From NCBI GenBank assembly GCA_937898715.1, contig CALEKA010000046.1, positions 1 through 29,513 of the forward strand: 29,513 nt of DNA, in the 5' to 3' direction. Position numbers and translations under genes: made by a program. Origin of the DNA: an uncultured Prevotella sp. (GTDB lineage Bacteria; Bacteroidota; Bacteroidia; Bacteroidales; Bacteroidaceae). The notes under the pieces are model-generated. The model saw nothing but the letters and a program-made list of their open reading frames with translations. It ran no database searches and had not been told where the DNA came from. Positions 15,997 through 25,657 of the stretch are shown piece by piece. Numbering within the stretch: position 1 is the stretch's first letter; each line of letters starts with the position of its first letter.

Positions 15997-16593
15997 TTAC
16001 TTGATATTGAACGAAAGTACTTCTTTGCCTGAAAGAGACAGCGTGAGACGATCGTCAATGTGAACTTCTTGTCCAACAAGGGAAGCTGGAATGAGAAGCA
16101 AGTCGCCTTGTCGCAATGTGTAGTGCAGACTAATGTGTGCTATCAAGCTGTCTGCCACACGGCAGAGTTGTTCTATTTCAATCGAAGAGCCTACTTCTTG
16201 ATCGTTGATGCGCAATTGAGCGTCGATCGTGGGCGAAGCGGCTGTGATGGGTTCTGCTATTGCTACGGCATTGTCAAAACCTAAAGCCATATCCCAAGGC
16301 ATTCCGCTCTTCTGCAGAGTGAAAAGCAAATCTTCTGCTACGAAGTGTACACTCAACGAAATATCGTTGGGCTGATAATATCGACGTGCAAAATGCTGAT
16401 GTATGCTTCTGCCCAAACGGTTGATGCGAATGCAAAAGCACAATTGAGCTGTGCATTGCTGAGTGAAATCAGGGATGAAGAAGGGGCGCTTCTGAATGAG
16501 AAGTGCAGTATCGGGGATGGTGACGATGCCCACTTGGTCTAATAACGTTTCACCGCTTAATATATTGTCGTTGATGAATCGAAATATCTTCAT
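15997..16593 (-). CDS. divergent fumarylacetoacetate hydrolase (FAH) family protein, likely lacking metal ligands
   Basis: 198 residues, in the size range of short Bacteroidota FAH proteins. Recognisable FAH landmarks are IPDTALLIQKRPFFIPDF (26-43), IRINRLGRSIHQHFARRYY (55-73) and GMPWDMALGFDNAVAIAEPI (97-116). Active family members have E-x-E before the IxRLGK segment and D in GIDFTARD. Here those places read T48-A-Q50 and SVHFVAED (His83 in place of Asp), so the metal site seems lost. Such a gene next to porU is a conserved neighbourhood in the order, as far as I recall. The role may be structural, or sequence drift after loss of function. ATG start; intact frame, so not an obvious pseudogene. 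A 164-bp MITE-like copy lies upstream. Confidence 0.65.
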   Translation of the reverse strand: MKIFRFINDNILSGETLLDQVGIVTIPDTALLIQKRPFFIPDFTQQCTAQLCFCIRINRLGRSIHQHFARRYYQPNDISLSVHFVAEDLLFTLQKSGMPWDMALGFDNAVAIAEPITAASPTIDAQLRINDQEVGSSIEIEQLCRVADSLIAHISLHYTLRQGDLLLIPASLVGQEVHIDDRLTLSLSGKEVLSFNIK

Positions 16594-16671
16594 TTTTCCT
16601 TGTATTCTTTGTTGTAGTAGTCGTATGCGCGCTTAATCCTGTGGCGAGTCAGCCTATTATTCTTTGACCTT

Positions 16672-16835
16672 ACGCGTTGGAGGAATTTGTAAACGAGTTG
16701 ACAAGTTAACAAGTTAACAGGTAAGTTTGTCGAGTCCAATCGTTCTCGTTTTTAACGAAACAAGTAGTCTAAAACATTCTTACTTGTTAACTTGTCAATT
16801 TGTCTACCCGTTAACCAAGAATTCCGTCAACGGGT
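16672..16835 (-). mobile_element. MITE-like element, copy 3, inverted, with flanking direct repeats
   Basis: 164 bp. On the minus strand it reads ACCCGTTGACGGAATTCTTG at its start, nearly the same as the start of copy 1, and its other end is ACGCGTTGGAGGAATTTGTA. Alignment by eye to copy 1 holds along the whole length, including the GACTACTTGT and TCGACAAACTTAC segments. Direct repeats TTGACCTT flank it at 16664-16671 and 16836-16843, and the match extends to TTTGACCTTA if end bases are shared. It lies between the sprA stop (11 bp away from the right repeat) and the FAH-like gene. The rest of the 261-bp gap holds no clear signal. Confidence 0.7.
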
Positions 16836-16854
16836 TTGACCTTATAACTCCGCA

Positions 16855-19800
16855 TTAGCGGTTGAGAATAAACTTGATGCTTACACCGAAGTCTTGCGTA
16901 GTGACGGGATATGAACTTGAGGTGAGCAAAGGCTTGTTCATCTGCCGATCGTAGTATGCAGTAAGCGTAAGATATTTGCTCAGTGCATAGTCGGCAGAGA
17001 ATGATACTTGCACGGCCTTGTTGCCACTTGTGGCTTGGGTGAGCTCAGTCATGATGTTACGATTTAGTGCACTCTGATTGCGGAATGTGAAGTCAAGGCG
17101 CATATTGAGGTCGTGAGCAAATCCACGGGCATTCGTAGTGGTCTTCTTATTGCTACCAGTGCCTTTGCTGCGGCTGCGTACGGTCTTCTTAGGTGCAAAG
17201 AGATTGAGATCGGCAATCTTATAGCCAAAGCCCACAACAAAGTCGTTGGAACGAGTCTCGGTGAGTTGTTGTGAAGTCATGCTAAGGGTGAGTACGCGCG
17301 ATTTGCGCATTTCTACTTTTGCTGTAAGATTATTCTGAAAGGTCATATCGACACCGATCAGCGGCGAGAAACTCTCGTTGATGCTGACGGTCGATACGTC
17401 GTACATGCAGCTTGGAATAGGATTGCCCGTTGTCACATCGTTGATGAATCCAAAGCCATTCATGTATTCCATATAGCTGGTGAAGGTGTTGTAAGAACCT
17501 ACAGAGTAGACGCTCTTGTAGGAATGGTTCAAGTTGAAACTCTTAAACACTTTCTTCATCTTAGGCAGTTTAGAAAGACCACCATAAGAGATGCTCCAGT
17601 TGGGAAGGAGCTTGAGCAGAGAGGGGAAGATGTCAAGCCCGGTGTGCCCCATGGTATACGTGTTGAGGAATGCAGGGATCATCACCTCGGGAGAGTAGGG
17701 GCTTAAGGTGCCGTTGGCAGCATCAAAAGGTTGCCCCGACAAGGTGCTTCCTGCTGGATAGGTAGCTCCTGCATACATGCCCTCTATCTGCTGGCGATAG
17801 CTTTCAAGAGAGTTGACAAACTTGGAGAACGACTTGCTCTTGTAGCCCTTGTCAGGCGATCCAGTCTTCTCAAATGCCGTACCTATGGAGATGGTGGTCA
17901 TGGTGAATGAACCCGTCTGAGTGGACGGCATACCATCAAACATGAACTGAATGCTTCGGTTGCGTGTGGTGTTGCGTGAAGCGTTTAGATCAATCTTTAC
18001 ATCGCGGAAAGGCTCCAACGTGGCACGGATCTGAAGTGATTCGGTAAGATTGCTCGTAGCAGGCGTAGTCACGCTATCTGCCATAAGCAACCAACCGCGT
18101 TCGGCAGCTTTATGTATGTAGCCCTCACCCGTCATGCCAAAGGCAAAGTCGAGTCCTGGAGCTAAGCCACCCGCGTTTTTACCTTGACCAAAGACATCGC
18201 CCACTTGAGGTAAGAATCCTGGTACGCTCAGATTGTAGCGATTGGTGTAGTTTATGCTAATGTTGCGTACCATCATCAAGAAGCGAGTGCCCATCTGGAG
18301 GGCCTTATACCATCCTTGGTCTTCTTTGCGCTTCTTGGGTGTGACGGTGAGTTTAATCTTAGCAGTATCTTTTGAAAGAATGAGAATCTTATTGTTGTCG
18401 ACCACCTTGTAGCGGACAGGGTAACGCGATCCATCGGGCTTCAATGCCGTGACACGCAGATTCTTTGTATGCTGATTGTGTGTGATGGTCAGTGTGGTGT
18501 CAGACTTCAGTTGAAGCTCCTTTTGGAAGTTCTTCTTCGTCTCGTCTTCTTTCTTCTTATCCTTAGGCGTCTGCGAGTATTTACGATTCACTTTCTTAAG
18601 GAAAGCGCAGTGATTGTAGAGCGTCTCTAAATTGATGCGACCATTGCCCGTGATGTTGCGTGAATTGTTGATGGTGTTGCCCAATGAGGATCCATCTTCA
18701 AGTTCTGATCCGCGTGCCCAATTGTATGTAGAGTTGAATGCAGCATCTGCTGTGATCCAGTCGAAGAGTGGAAGCTTATTAATAGGAAGTTTCCAAGAAA
18801 AATCAAAGTTTTGCTGATAAGAGAGTGGTCGTCCCATGTGCTTGATGCTCTGCCATACAGAGTCCTTCCATGCTGTGTAATGGTCGGGATAAAGGTCTTT
18901 GTTGACAGCAGTGTAGGGCTGCTCTACTTCTGCATTGGTGCTTGAAGAGAAGTTGGCATGAATATTCTTGGTCAAGTCCCAGCGCAACTGGAACGAACGG
19001 TTCCAAAGGAAGTCGCTCGACCAACTGAGCGGAAGAGAAGTGTTGTTGAGGTTCTCAATGTCGCGCTCTTGGAACTCATAATAAGTACGCGTGATATCAG
19101 AGTTGAAACCCAGATTTTGTGGCAAGAAGTTAAAGCTCTGATCTTTTAAGATTCTAAACCATTTCGACTTATTCTTAGAGCGCTTGAAAGGTTCAAACGC
19201 ATTGAAGTTGGTCGACCAGTTATAGTTGAAAGAATACTTCCAATTCTGCGATTTCTCCCATGCGGTGGTCTCGCCCGTAGTGTTACGAGTAGAGTAAGCA
19301 TAGCCAAAGGTGAAGTTGGCAGGGTCGTAGGGCATGGAGTGAGCTTTCGTGGCGATATTGAAGCGTGCTCCAGAGATACTGAAGTTCTTGTTGATCACTA
19401 CGTTCTCTGCGATATTCTTCAGAGAGTCCTTCTCTGCCTTAGTAGGCAGTGCATCAAGCGCATCCTTCAGTTCGGTATCCGTATCGAGCGGATTGTAGCG
19501 AGGAGAAGTGCGTTGCTTAGAGTAAGAATAGTAAATAGGTGCGTTCAGCTTAACCTTCTCGGGCAAGAACTTGCCCGCATTGACGTTTGTCGTGACAGAA
19601 TATTCGTAAAGGTTGTTGTCACGACGCTGACTTACGGTCTCTTCCAATCCGCCGAAGCCTTCCGTCTCAATATGTCCAGTGAGGTTGACGGTAGCCAAGT
19701 CGGAGAGTTGTATGTTGAGTTGAGACTGTGCAGCCCAACCGCCTTTATTGGTAAATTGCTGAAGGCGCAACTCGTTAGCCCATACTTCCACATTCTGGAT

Positions 19801-22800
19801 GGTACGGGAATTATTGCGCACACCAATCATAATGGTGCGTACTTCACCGAGTGAAGGATTGCCCATCACGCTAATCTTATTGGCTGGCTTATTAGCATCG
19901 TACTCAGAGTAGAGCTTGTTGTACGAAGTCAGTCCTAAAGCCTTTTGCTTATTACGATTGGTCTTAGCCTGTGTGAGGAGCGAGAGGTCGATGTCGAGCA
20001 TATTGTCGTCGGGCCATACGAGGCGTGCGCTGTTAGTATTGTCGGCATACTTTCCATCGGGAGTGACTTTAAGGGGAATCTCATACTCGTAGAAGTTGTT
20101 CTTATAGTCAGATCCCAAGCGGATAAAGATGGAAGTCTGTCCGTCTTCTACGGGAGTCTCGCCAATCAAGGAATTGGCATGAGTAAACATCTGCAAATGC
20201 TTGTAGCGACGCAAGTCGAGATTGGTGTTCTTGTATACGGCGCGTGCATCGCCACTGCCAAGCTGTTTCACGGTGAGCGAGAGTGCTTGCTCATTGTTTT
20301 GCAGAATCTGAGTCTGTCCTGGGTCTACTACACGGCTAATGCCCGGAGGCATGATGTAGTTGACGGGTTCTTTGGCATTGTTCTCTTCAAAGTTGACGGC
20401 ACTTACTTCCAATGTACCGCTTGCTTCGGGGGCTTTGCCTTGATATAGTGCTTGTTCGTAAGATCGCCATTCTCCATGTACAAGATTGAGCGTGGCCATA
20501 CGCAGTACGACGGGCTTTTCAAAGCCAGTCATAAACATACGCATGAAGCGAATAGAAGAAAAGTCGGAGATTCCTCCTTCTCGTTTTTCGTATTGATCAA
20601 CGGGGATGCGGAATTGATACCAAGTATATTCCTTGGTCTGTCCGTCACGAGTCTTCTGTGAGGCGACACGCTTATCAACAATGTAATTTTGACCCACTTG
20701 CATGGCATCTTCAGCTATGCGTACGTGGTATTGGTAGTACTTCTCGTACTCATTGAGCGTGAAGTCTTGATTGATGTCTTCTACGTCGGGCTGAGTCTTG
20801 TAAGCTGTGCTGTATTTCTCTGGCGAATTGTCGGCATCTACGGAGTTACCATTAGGATTGTTGATATGCTTGTAGCGGTCTAAAATGGAAAGCTGTTGGC
20901 TATCATAGTCTGATCCGCGGAAGTAGTGATACTTATCGGCAGAGGGAGATTGCAGAATAGAATCGTATACGGCAGGGTTGACTTTAGCTTGGATGGCTGA
21001 GAGAAACGATGCGTAAGCAGGGTAAGTGCGCTCTTGCTCAGAAGTCAGACCATTGTAACCTACGTCTTGCTTAGCACGAGAACCACTTGAAGTATTGAAT
21101 GCATAGGTCACCGTATTTTGAGTAGGAACACGTCCCCAGATAGTCTCTGTATACTGAGAAGGATCGTCGTCAATGGGCAGACCGCTCTCGTAGAATTTCT
21201 TCCCATCTTTCAGTATATCCTCGCTAATCTCGCCCAAGTTGAAGTAGAGGTCACCGCTGAATGAAGTTCCAGCTTCGCGTGCCTTGATAAAGGGGTCGAG
21301 CATCCAAAATTCTATATATTCAATATTGGCTGATTCGAAATCAGATGTTTCAAGTCGACGCATCATTCCGCCCCATCGAGTGGCGGGATTGAGCAAATGA
21401 CCATTTGCATCGAGCGAAGGATCGAGATTGTATGGGCCGCGCTCATTGGGATAGTAAGCAAGGTTGAGCACATTGAGCGTATTGGACTCTTGCATGTTGA
21501 TACTCTTGTTGGGGAAGAGTTCGCTTTTGTATACTTCGCGTACGTCGGGGTCGGAGAGTTGAGCCAAATCATTCTTGATATGGCTTGGTGTAAGATTGGA
21601 TGAACGGCGTGTGAATAATGGATCGATATAGTACCATGCGAGCAAAGCGCGGTTGTACCCATAGCGTACGTCGTTGGAGTATTTCGACTCGGGAAACATG
21701 GATGGAACGCTTGATAGCGTCCATTCTTTCGGGTTGGATATATCAATCTCGCTCTTAGAGTTTTCGAAGTCGTCAATATAAGAGGCGTTTCCCTGTGCAC
21801 CTTGGCTTTTACCTGCAATAAGTTGGGCGAACTCGGCGCTAAAGTTGATGCTCGAGGGTGCACTACAATTGATAAACGGAATCTTATTGATCCAATCCGT
21901 AAGGCGCTGGCTTTGTTTCTTCCATGAGATGTTCAGCCCCCAAAGTGTATTATTCAAGGGTTCAGAGCCCATGGCTACTTTGGTGGTAAGAGGTTTTTCG
22001 CCTAAGTGCATAAATGTACCGCCTATCTGAAAGTCTTTGGAGAAGTCGTATTGGAAGTTCATGCCGAACATGGTCTTTCGCTGCATGCCATAGTCGGTGT
22101 TGCTCTCCAAGCTAACATTCACATTGGTCCCTGCATCAAGAATGCTCTTGTTAAGGATTCTCACTACACCAGAGTTGTAGTCGACGGTATAGTCGGAACC
22201 CTCCATCAAGGTCTGTCCGCCCGCAGTAACAACTACCGAACCACGAGGTATATTCATGGCCCCGAGTTGAATCTCGTCATTACGCGTGGCTTTGTATTGA
22301 CCCGTAATCATGAATTTGTTCTTCTCTGCGATTTGCTTAGCAACGGTACGCGTAGAGTCATAGAGCTCTTGGAATACGTATTTGCTTGCAACCGATTCGT
22401 TGCCAATAGCCTTGGCAAGTGAAGAGCCAAAAGGCTCTACTACGGGGAAGAATACGCGTCCGCTTGAAGCATCGATCGTGTAGCCTTCTACGTAGTCGAA
22501 GGTGCCGTTGGAGCCAATCTTATTGTTGTTGTCCAATCGGTCAAGGCCTACGAGAGCAAGAATCTTCTTGTCCTTAATGCCAGGTTCGGGAATGTAGCTG
22601 ATATATACGCCCGATGTATCAGAGAGAATCTTGATGTCAAGTTTAAACTTGTCCTTCTGTACGGAAGTCGCTCCCAAAGAGTAGACATTCTTCATCATCA
22701 AGTCCCAGTTGCCCATAGTAGGCGTGCAGGCTGTGTTCTTCAGCGTCTTGACGAAGAGTGCTTCTTTATTGTCCTTACGATCGGTGGCAAATTCACCTAC

Positions 22801-24249
22801 TTGATAAGTCTGTCCCTTATATGTGTATTCATAAGCTACGGCAAGTACTTGGTCGGTCTGCAGAGACTGTTTCAACGAGATATAGCCCAACGAGGAGTTG
22901 AGCGTATATTCTGAACTTGAAAGCTTGCGAGCCGATTCCAACTTCTCGTAGTCAATGCTTCCTACCAAGCCTGCTCCATCAAGTGTGGGGGTAGCAGAAG
23001 AAATGTCGCGGGCGGAGGCGAGCGAAGTGTTGAGCGTGGTGTAAAGGCTATTCGAGGAGTTGGAGGGTACGGTCGTAGCGGTGGCTGTCCATTGTGGATT
23101 GCTGATATGGTCGTGCTCTGCTAAGTCAGTGAAACCTACGATGTTACGAGTGTCAGTTGTAGCTCCTGTCTTATTAGTGACCCACACTTCGATGCGCTTA
23201 ATGGTGATGCCCGATGTGATATTGGGCAGTTGCTTCATATTGTCATCGTAGTGGTCACGGAAGTAGTGCGAAAGGAAGAAGTGACGATTCTCATCGTAGG
23301 CGTCGGCAGAAAATTCGAAACTGGTCACTTGGCTACCTCCCTTAGAGCTAACCGAAGAGCTTGCTGACTTCTTCTGTGCTACAACGGTAGAGAGTTTGAG
23401 CTTGCCAAACTGCATATCCGTGCGTACACCAAACAATGATGTAGCGCCACGCACGAGTGAAGAATTAGTGGGCATGCTCACATTGCCAGCCTCAACAAGT
23501 TTGATGATTTCATCTTCCTTGCCTTCGTAACGGAGCTTAAGGTTCTGCGTGTCGAAATCGAATGTGGCTTCAGAGTTGTAGTTGAAGTCCATATTGACTT
23601 TGTCGCCTACTTTTCCGTTGAGGCTCAGATTAATCTTCTCATCAAAGTCAAATCCAAATACTTTGCGATTGCGCTCGGAAAGGCTCGGGTTGTCAGTAAA
23701 TCGAGTGTTTGCTCCAATCTTTAGTTCTGCCGATCCTTGCGTCTTGATACGTACACCTCCAGGCCCAAAGATTTTGTTCATTGGCCCGAGATCGAAGTGC
23801 ATATCGGTAAAGTCGAATTTATCCTTCCCTTTTGCTTTAAATTCCTGTGCATTCTTGCTGCGATAGTAGTCAGCAATAGAGCGTTTGAGCATCAGGTCTT
23901 GATATTCCTCCCATGTAAGTGAGAAAGGAGTAGAGAGATATTCATCGCCCATTTTTGTGCCGAGGAAGTATCCGCCTGTCTCGCTATTATACTCGCCTTC
24001 CGTCTTGATATTATCGGGATCTTTCAAGTCGATTGCCGCACGAGCAGTATCAGCCAATGTCGTGATAGACGTTTTCTTCACTTGCGGAAGCGTGTCTTGC
24101 GTTTCGGGTCTGACGTTTTGACTTCTTCCCTCTGCTTGTACAGAAGCCGGCGCAGATTCCGCTGTGTTCATGCGGTTGTATGCGGCTTGGCTGGCTCCCA
24201 CGCTGATGGAAGCCAGAGTGACAAGTGATATGTAGAGAGCGCTTTTCAA
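16855..24249 (-). CDS. sprA: type IX secretion translocon SprA (Sov)
   Basis: The giant outer-membrane barrel through which T9SS cargo crosses the membrane, known to bind PorV and a plug protein at its lateral gate. It has 2464 residues, matching the SprA/Sov family. Signal peptide about 1-22 (SALYISLVTLASISVGASQA). Family landmarks include FDFDEKINLSLNGKVGDKVN (near 200), repeated YEYTYKGQTYQVGEFA-type elements, MMRRLETSDFESANIEYIEF near 965, GVRNNSRTIQNVEVWANELR, and a strand-rich end, TTQDFGVSIKFILNR. The frame has no ATG before residue 27, which would remove the signal peptide, so the TTG at 24249 is the start. It follows ruvA by 41 bp, an order known in other Bacteroidota. The frame is unbroken. 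Confidence 0.96.
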   Translation of the reverse strand: MKSALYISLVTLASISVGASQAAYNRMNTAESAPASVQAEGRSQNVRPETQDTLPQVKKTSITTLADTARAAIDLKDPDNIKTEGEYNSETGGYFLGTKMGDEYLSTPFSLTWEEYQDLMLKRSIADYYRSKNAQEFKAKGKDKFDFTDMHFDLGPMNKIFGPGGVRIKTQGSAELKIGANTRFTDNPSLSERNRKVFGFDFDEKINLSLNGKVGDKVNMDFNYNSEATFDFDTQNLKLRYEGKEDEIIKLVEAGNVSMPTNSSLVRGATSLFGVRTDMQFGKLKLSTVVAQKKSASSSVSSKGGSQVTSFEFSADAYDENRHFFLSHYFRDHYDDNMKQLPNITSGITIKRIEVWVTNKTGATTDTRNIVGFTDLAEHDHISNPQWTATATTVPSNSSNSLYTTLNTSLASARDISSATPTLDGAGLVGSIDYEKLESARKLSSSEYTLNSSLGYISLKQSLQTDQVLAVAYEYTYKGQTYQVGEFATDRKDNKEALFVKTLKNTACTPTMGNWDLMMKNVYSLGATSVQKDKFKLDIKILSDTSGVYISYIPEPGIKDKKILALVGLDRLDNNNKIGSNGTFDYVEGYTIDASSGRVFFPVVEPFGSSLAKAIGNESVASKYVFQELYDSTRTVAKQIAEKNKFMITGQYKATRNDEIQLGAMNIPRGSVVVTAGGQTLMEGSDYTVDYNSGVVRILNKSILDAGTNVNVSLESNTDYGMQRKTMFGMNFQYDFSKDFQIGGTFMHLGEKPLTTKVAMGSEPLNNTLWGLNISWKKQSQRLTDWINKIPFINCSAPSSINFSAEFAQLIAGKSQGAQGNASYIDDFENSKSEIDISNPKEWTLSSVPSMFPESKYSNDVRYGYNRALLAWYYIDPLFTRRSSNLTPSHIKNDLAQLSDPDVREVYKSELFPNKSINMQESNTLNVLNLAYYPNERGPYNLDPSLDANGHLLNPATRWGGMMRRLETSDFESANIEYIEFWMLDPFIKAREAGTSFSGDLYFNLGEISEDILKDGKKFYESGLPIDDDPSQYTETIWGRVPTQNTVTYAFNTSSGSRAKQDVGYNGLTSEQERTYPAYASFLSAIQAKVNPAVYDSILQSPSADKYHYFRGSDYDSQQLSILDRYKHINNPNGNSVDADNSPEKYSTAYKTQPDVEDINQDFTLNEYEKYYQYHVRIAEDAMQVGQNYIVDKRVASQKTRDGQTKEYTWYQFRIPVDQYEKREGGISDFSSIRFMRMFMTGFEKPVVLRMATLNLVHGEWRSYEQALYQGKAPEASGTLEVSAVNFEENNAKEPVNYIMPPGISRVVDPGQTQILQNNEQALSLTVKQLGSGDARAVYKNTNLDLRRYKHLQMFTHANSLIGETPVEDGQTSIFIRLGSDYKNNFYEYEIPLKVTPDGKYADNTNSARLVWPDDNMLDIDLSLLTQAKTNRNKQKALGLTSYNKLYSEYDANKPANKISVMGNPSLGEVRTIMIGVRNNSRTIQNVEVWANELRLQQFTNKGGWAAQSQLNIQLSDLATVNLTGHIETEGFGGLEETVSQRRDNNLYEYSVTTNVNAGKFLPEKVKLNAPIYYSYSKQRTSPRYNPLDTDTELKDALDALPTKAEKDSLKNIAENVVINKNFSISGARFNIATKAHSMPYDPANFTFGYAYSTRNTTGETTAWEKSQNWKYSFNYNWSTNFNAFEPFKRSKNKSKWFRILKDQSFNFLPQNLGFNSDITRTYYEFQERDIENLNNTSLPLSWSSDFLWNRSFQLRWDLTKNIHANFSSSTNAEVEQPYTAVNKDLYPDHYTAWKDSVWQSIKHMGRPLSYQQNFDFSWKLPINKLPLFDWITADAAFNSTYNWARGSELEDGSSLGNTINNSRNITGNGRINLETLYNHCAFLKKVNRKYSQTPKDKKKEDETKKNFQKELQLKSDTTLTITHNQHTKNLRVTALKPDGSRYPVRYKVVDNNKILILSKDTAKIKLTVTPKKRKEDQGWYKALQMGTRFLMMVRNISINYTNRYNLSVPGFLPQVGDVFGQGKNAGGLAPGLDFAFGMTGEGYIHKAAERGWLLMADSVTTPATSNLTESLQIRATLEPFRDVKIDLNASRNTTRNRSIQFMFDGMPSTQTGSFTMTTISIGTAFEKTGSPDKGYKSKSFSKFVNSLESYRQQIEGMYAGATYPAGSTLSGQPFDAANGTLSPYSPEVMIPAFLNTYTMGHTGLDIFPSLLKLLPNWSISYGGLSKLPKMKKVFKSFNLNHSYKSVYSVGSYNTFTSYMEYMNGFGFINDVTTGNPIPSCMYDVSTVSINESFSPLIGVDMTFQNNLTAKVEMRKSRVLTLSMTSQQLTETRSNDFVVGFGYKIADLNLFAPKKTVRSRSKGTGSNKKTTTNARGFAHDLNMRLDFTFRNQSALNRNIMTELTQATSGNKAVQVSFSADYALSKYLTLTAYYDRQMNKPLLTSSSYPVTTQDFGVSIKFILNR

Positions 24250-24290
24250 TTTGGATAAATTCTCAGAATATTTTTAGAACGATTGTTCTC

Positions 24291-24893
24291 TTAAAGCATT
24301 TTCAAAGCCTTTTTGATAATGCCTTCTACGGGGAGTTCGGGTGCTTCTTTTACGATTTGCATCACCACCTTTTGTGTAGGTGCGGGTGAGAATCCTAATA
24401 CGGAGAGGGCTTGTACTGCTTCATCGACTACGGCAGATGATACAGCCACTCCGCCATCGGTTGTCGTGCTGCTATTCGAAGCACCTACGAAGGGCGCAAT
24501 TTTGTCTTTTAGGTCGACAATGATGCGTTGTGCAGCTTTGGGGCCGATACCTTTTACGCTTTTGAGCGAGCGAACGTCTTCAGACTGTACGATGTTGGCT
24601 AAGTCGGCTGGTGTAAATGCAGACAGAATCATGCGCGCTGTTTGACCGCCGATACCGGATACACTCAGCAGTATTTGAAATAAGTCGCGTTCTACTTTTG
24701 TGGCGAATCCAAATAGCAAATATGCATCTTCGCGAATCACTTCGTGCACATAGAGTTTGGCCTTTTCTTTGCCCTGTATGGCGGTATAAGTATTAAGCGT
24801 GATGCCAAGGCCGTAACCCACACCAGCACTTGTCTCTATCACGGTCTGAGTAGGCGTTAAGTCTTCTACGTTTCCTCTGATATATTCAATCAT
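24291..24893 (-). CDS. ruvA: Holliday junction branch migration protein RuvA
   Basis: The tetrameric Holliday-junction-binding part of the RuvABC complex. It has 200 residues, standard length. Domain I (1-62) is the OB fold, starting MIEYIRGNVEDL with AGVGYGLGI. Domain II holds two helix-hairpin-helix motifs, LLSVSGIGGQTARMIL (about 79-94) and LKSVKGIGPKAAQRIIVDLKD (about 109-129). A variable linker (about 134-152) leads to the flexible RuvB-binding domain III (153-200: VQALSVLGFSP, IIKKALKML). ATG start. sprA follows 41 bp downstream, so ruvA and sprA are probably one transcript. Upstream is a 160-bp gap with a one-mismatch -7 candidate (TACTTTTC near 24910) that I do not count as support. 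Confidence 0.97.
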   Translation of the reverse strand: MIEYIRGNVEDLTPTQTVIETSAGVGYGLGITLNTYTAIQGKEKAKLYVHEVIREDAYLLFGFATKVERDLFQILLSVSGIGGQTARMILSAFTPADLANIVQSEDVRSLKSVKGIGPKAAQRIIVDLKDKIAPFVGASNSSTTTDGGVAVSSAVVDEAVQALSVLGFSPAPTQKVVMQIVKEAPELPVEGIIKKALKML

Positions 24894-25053
24894 AACTTTG
24901 ATATAACGGAAAAGTAATCCTTTTATTATATTGGCTTGAATGTTTAGGTTATAATTCTGCTTTAGATTTCGATCGCATCTGCTTGATAATAAGCGTGATT
25001 GCTTTGAATCTTAATAACCTTAGAACTTCAACTTGATAAGATGCTTATGTCAG

Positions 25054-25623
25054 CTAAATCCCTTTTACCGCTTTCAAGAATTCCTCTCTCTTTTGTGCAT
25101 CTTCGGCAAAGATACCGCTGAAGTCGGTGGTCACTGTTACAGAGTCGTCTTTTTCCACACCACGCATTTGCATGCACATGTGCTGAGCTTCAATCATGAC
25201 CATGACACCTTGTGGAGATAGAGCCTCCTGGATGCAGTCCTTTATCTGCATGGTCATGCGTTCTTGCACTTGCAGACGATGAGAAAAGATGTCGACCACA
25301 CGGGCCAACTTGGATAGCCCTGTGATGTATCCATTAGGAATATAGGCAACATGGACTTTGCCGTAGAAGGGCAGCATGTGGTGTTCGCAGAGAGAATAGA
25401 ATTTGATATCCTTCACGATGACCATCTGCTTATAAGGCTCATTGAATCTTGCTGAGTTGATCACAGCTTGTGCATCCATCTGATAGCCTCGTGTGAGTGT
25501 CTGCATGGCTTTGGCCACTCGAAGCGGAGTCTTGAGCAATCCTTCTCTTTCTGCATCTTCGCCCAAGAGCTTGAGTATCTCGTGGTAATGATATTGTAAA
25601 GCTTCTAACTTATCAGTTTCCAT
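25054..25623 (-). CDS. folE: GTP cyclohydrolase I
   Basis: Opens GTP to dihydroneopterin triphosphate, the first step for folate and also a precursor for queuosine. It has 189 residues, normal for FolE. Zinc ligands are Cys79 and His82 in SLCEHHMLPFYGKVHVAYIP and Cys150 in AQHMCMQMRGV. GLSKLARVVDIFSHRLQVQE (102-121) and GLLKTPLRVAKAM (28-40) are family signatures. ATG start. It is 34 bp after the SPOR gene, so the two are likely cotranscribed. The 160-bp gap downstream has no strong terminator that I can see. No unusual residues. Confidence 0.97.
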   Translation of the reverse strand: METDKLEALQYHYHEILKLLGEDAEREGLLKTPLRVAKAMQTLTRGYQMDAQAVINSARFNEPYKQMVIVKDIKFYSLCEHHMLPFYGKVHVAYIPNGYITGLSKLARVVDIFSHRLQVQERMTMQIKDCIQEALSPQGVMVMIEAQHMCMQMRGVEKDDSVTVTTDFSGIFAEDAQKREEFLKAVKGI

Positions 25624-25657
25624 GTGCTTATATATATAATGTGTGTCGTAATTAGAA

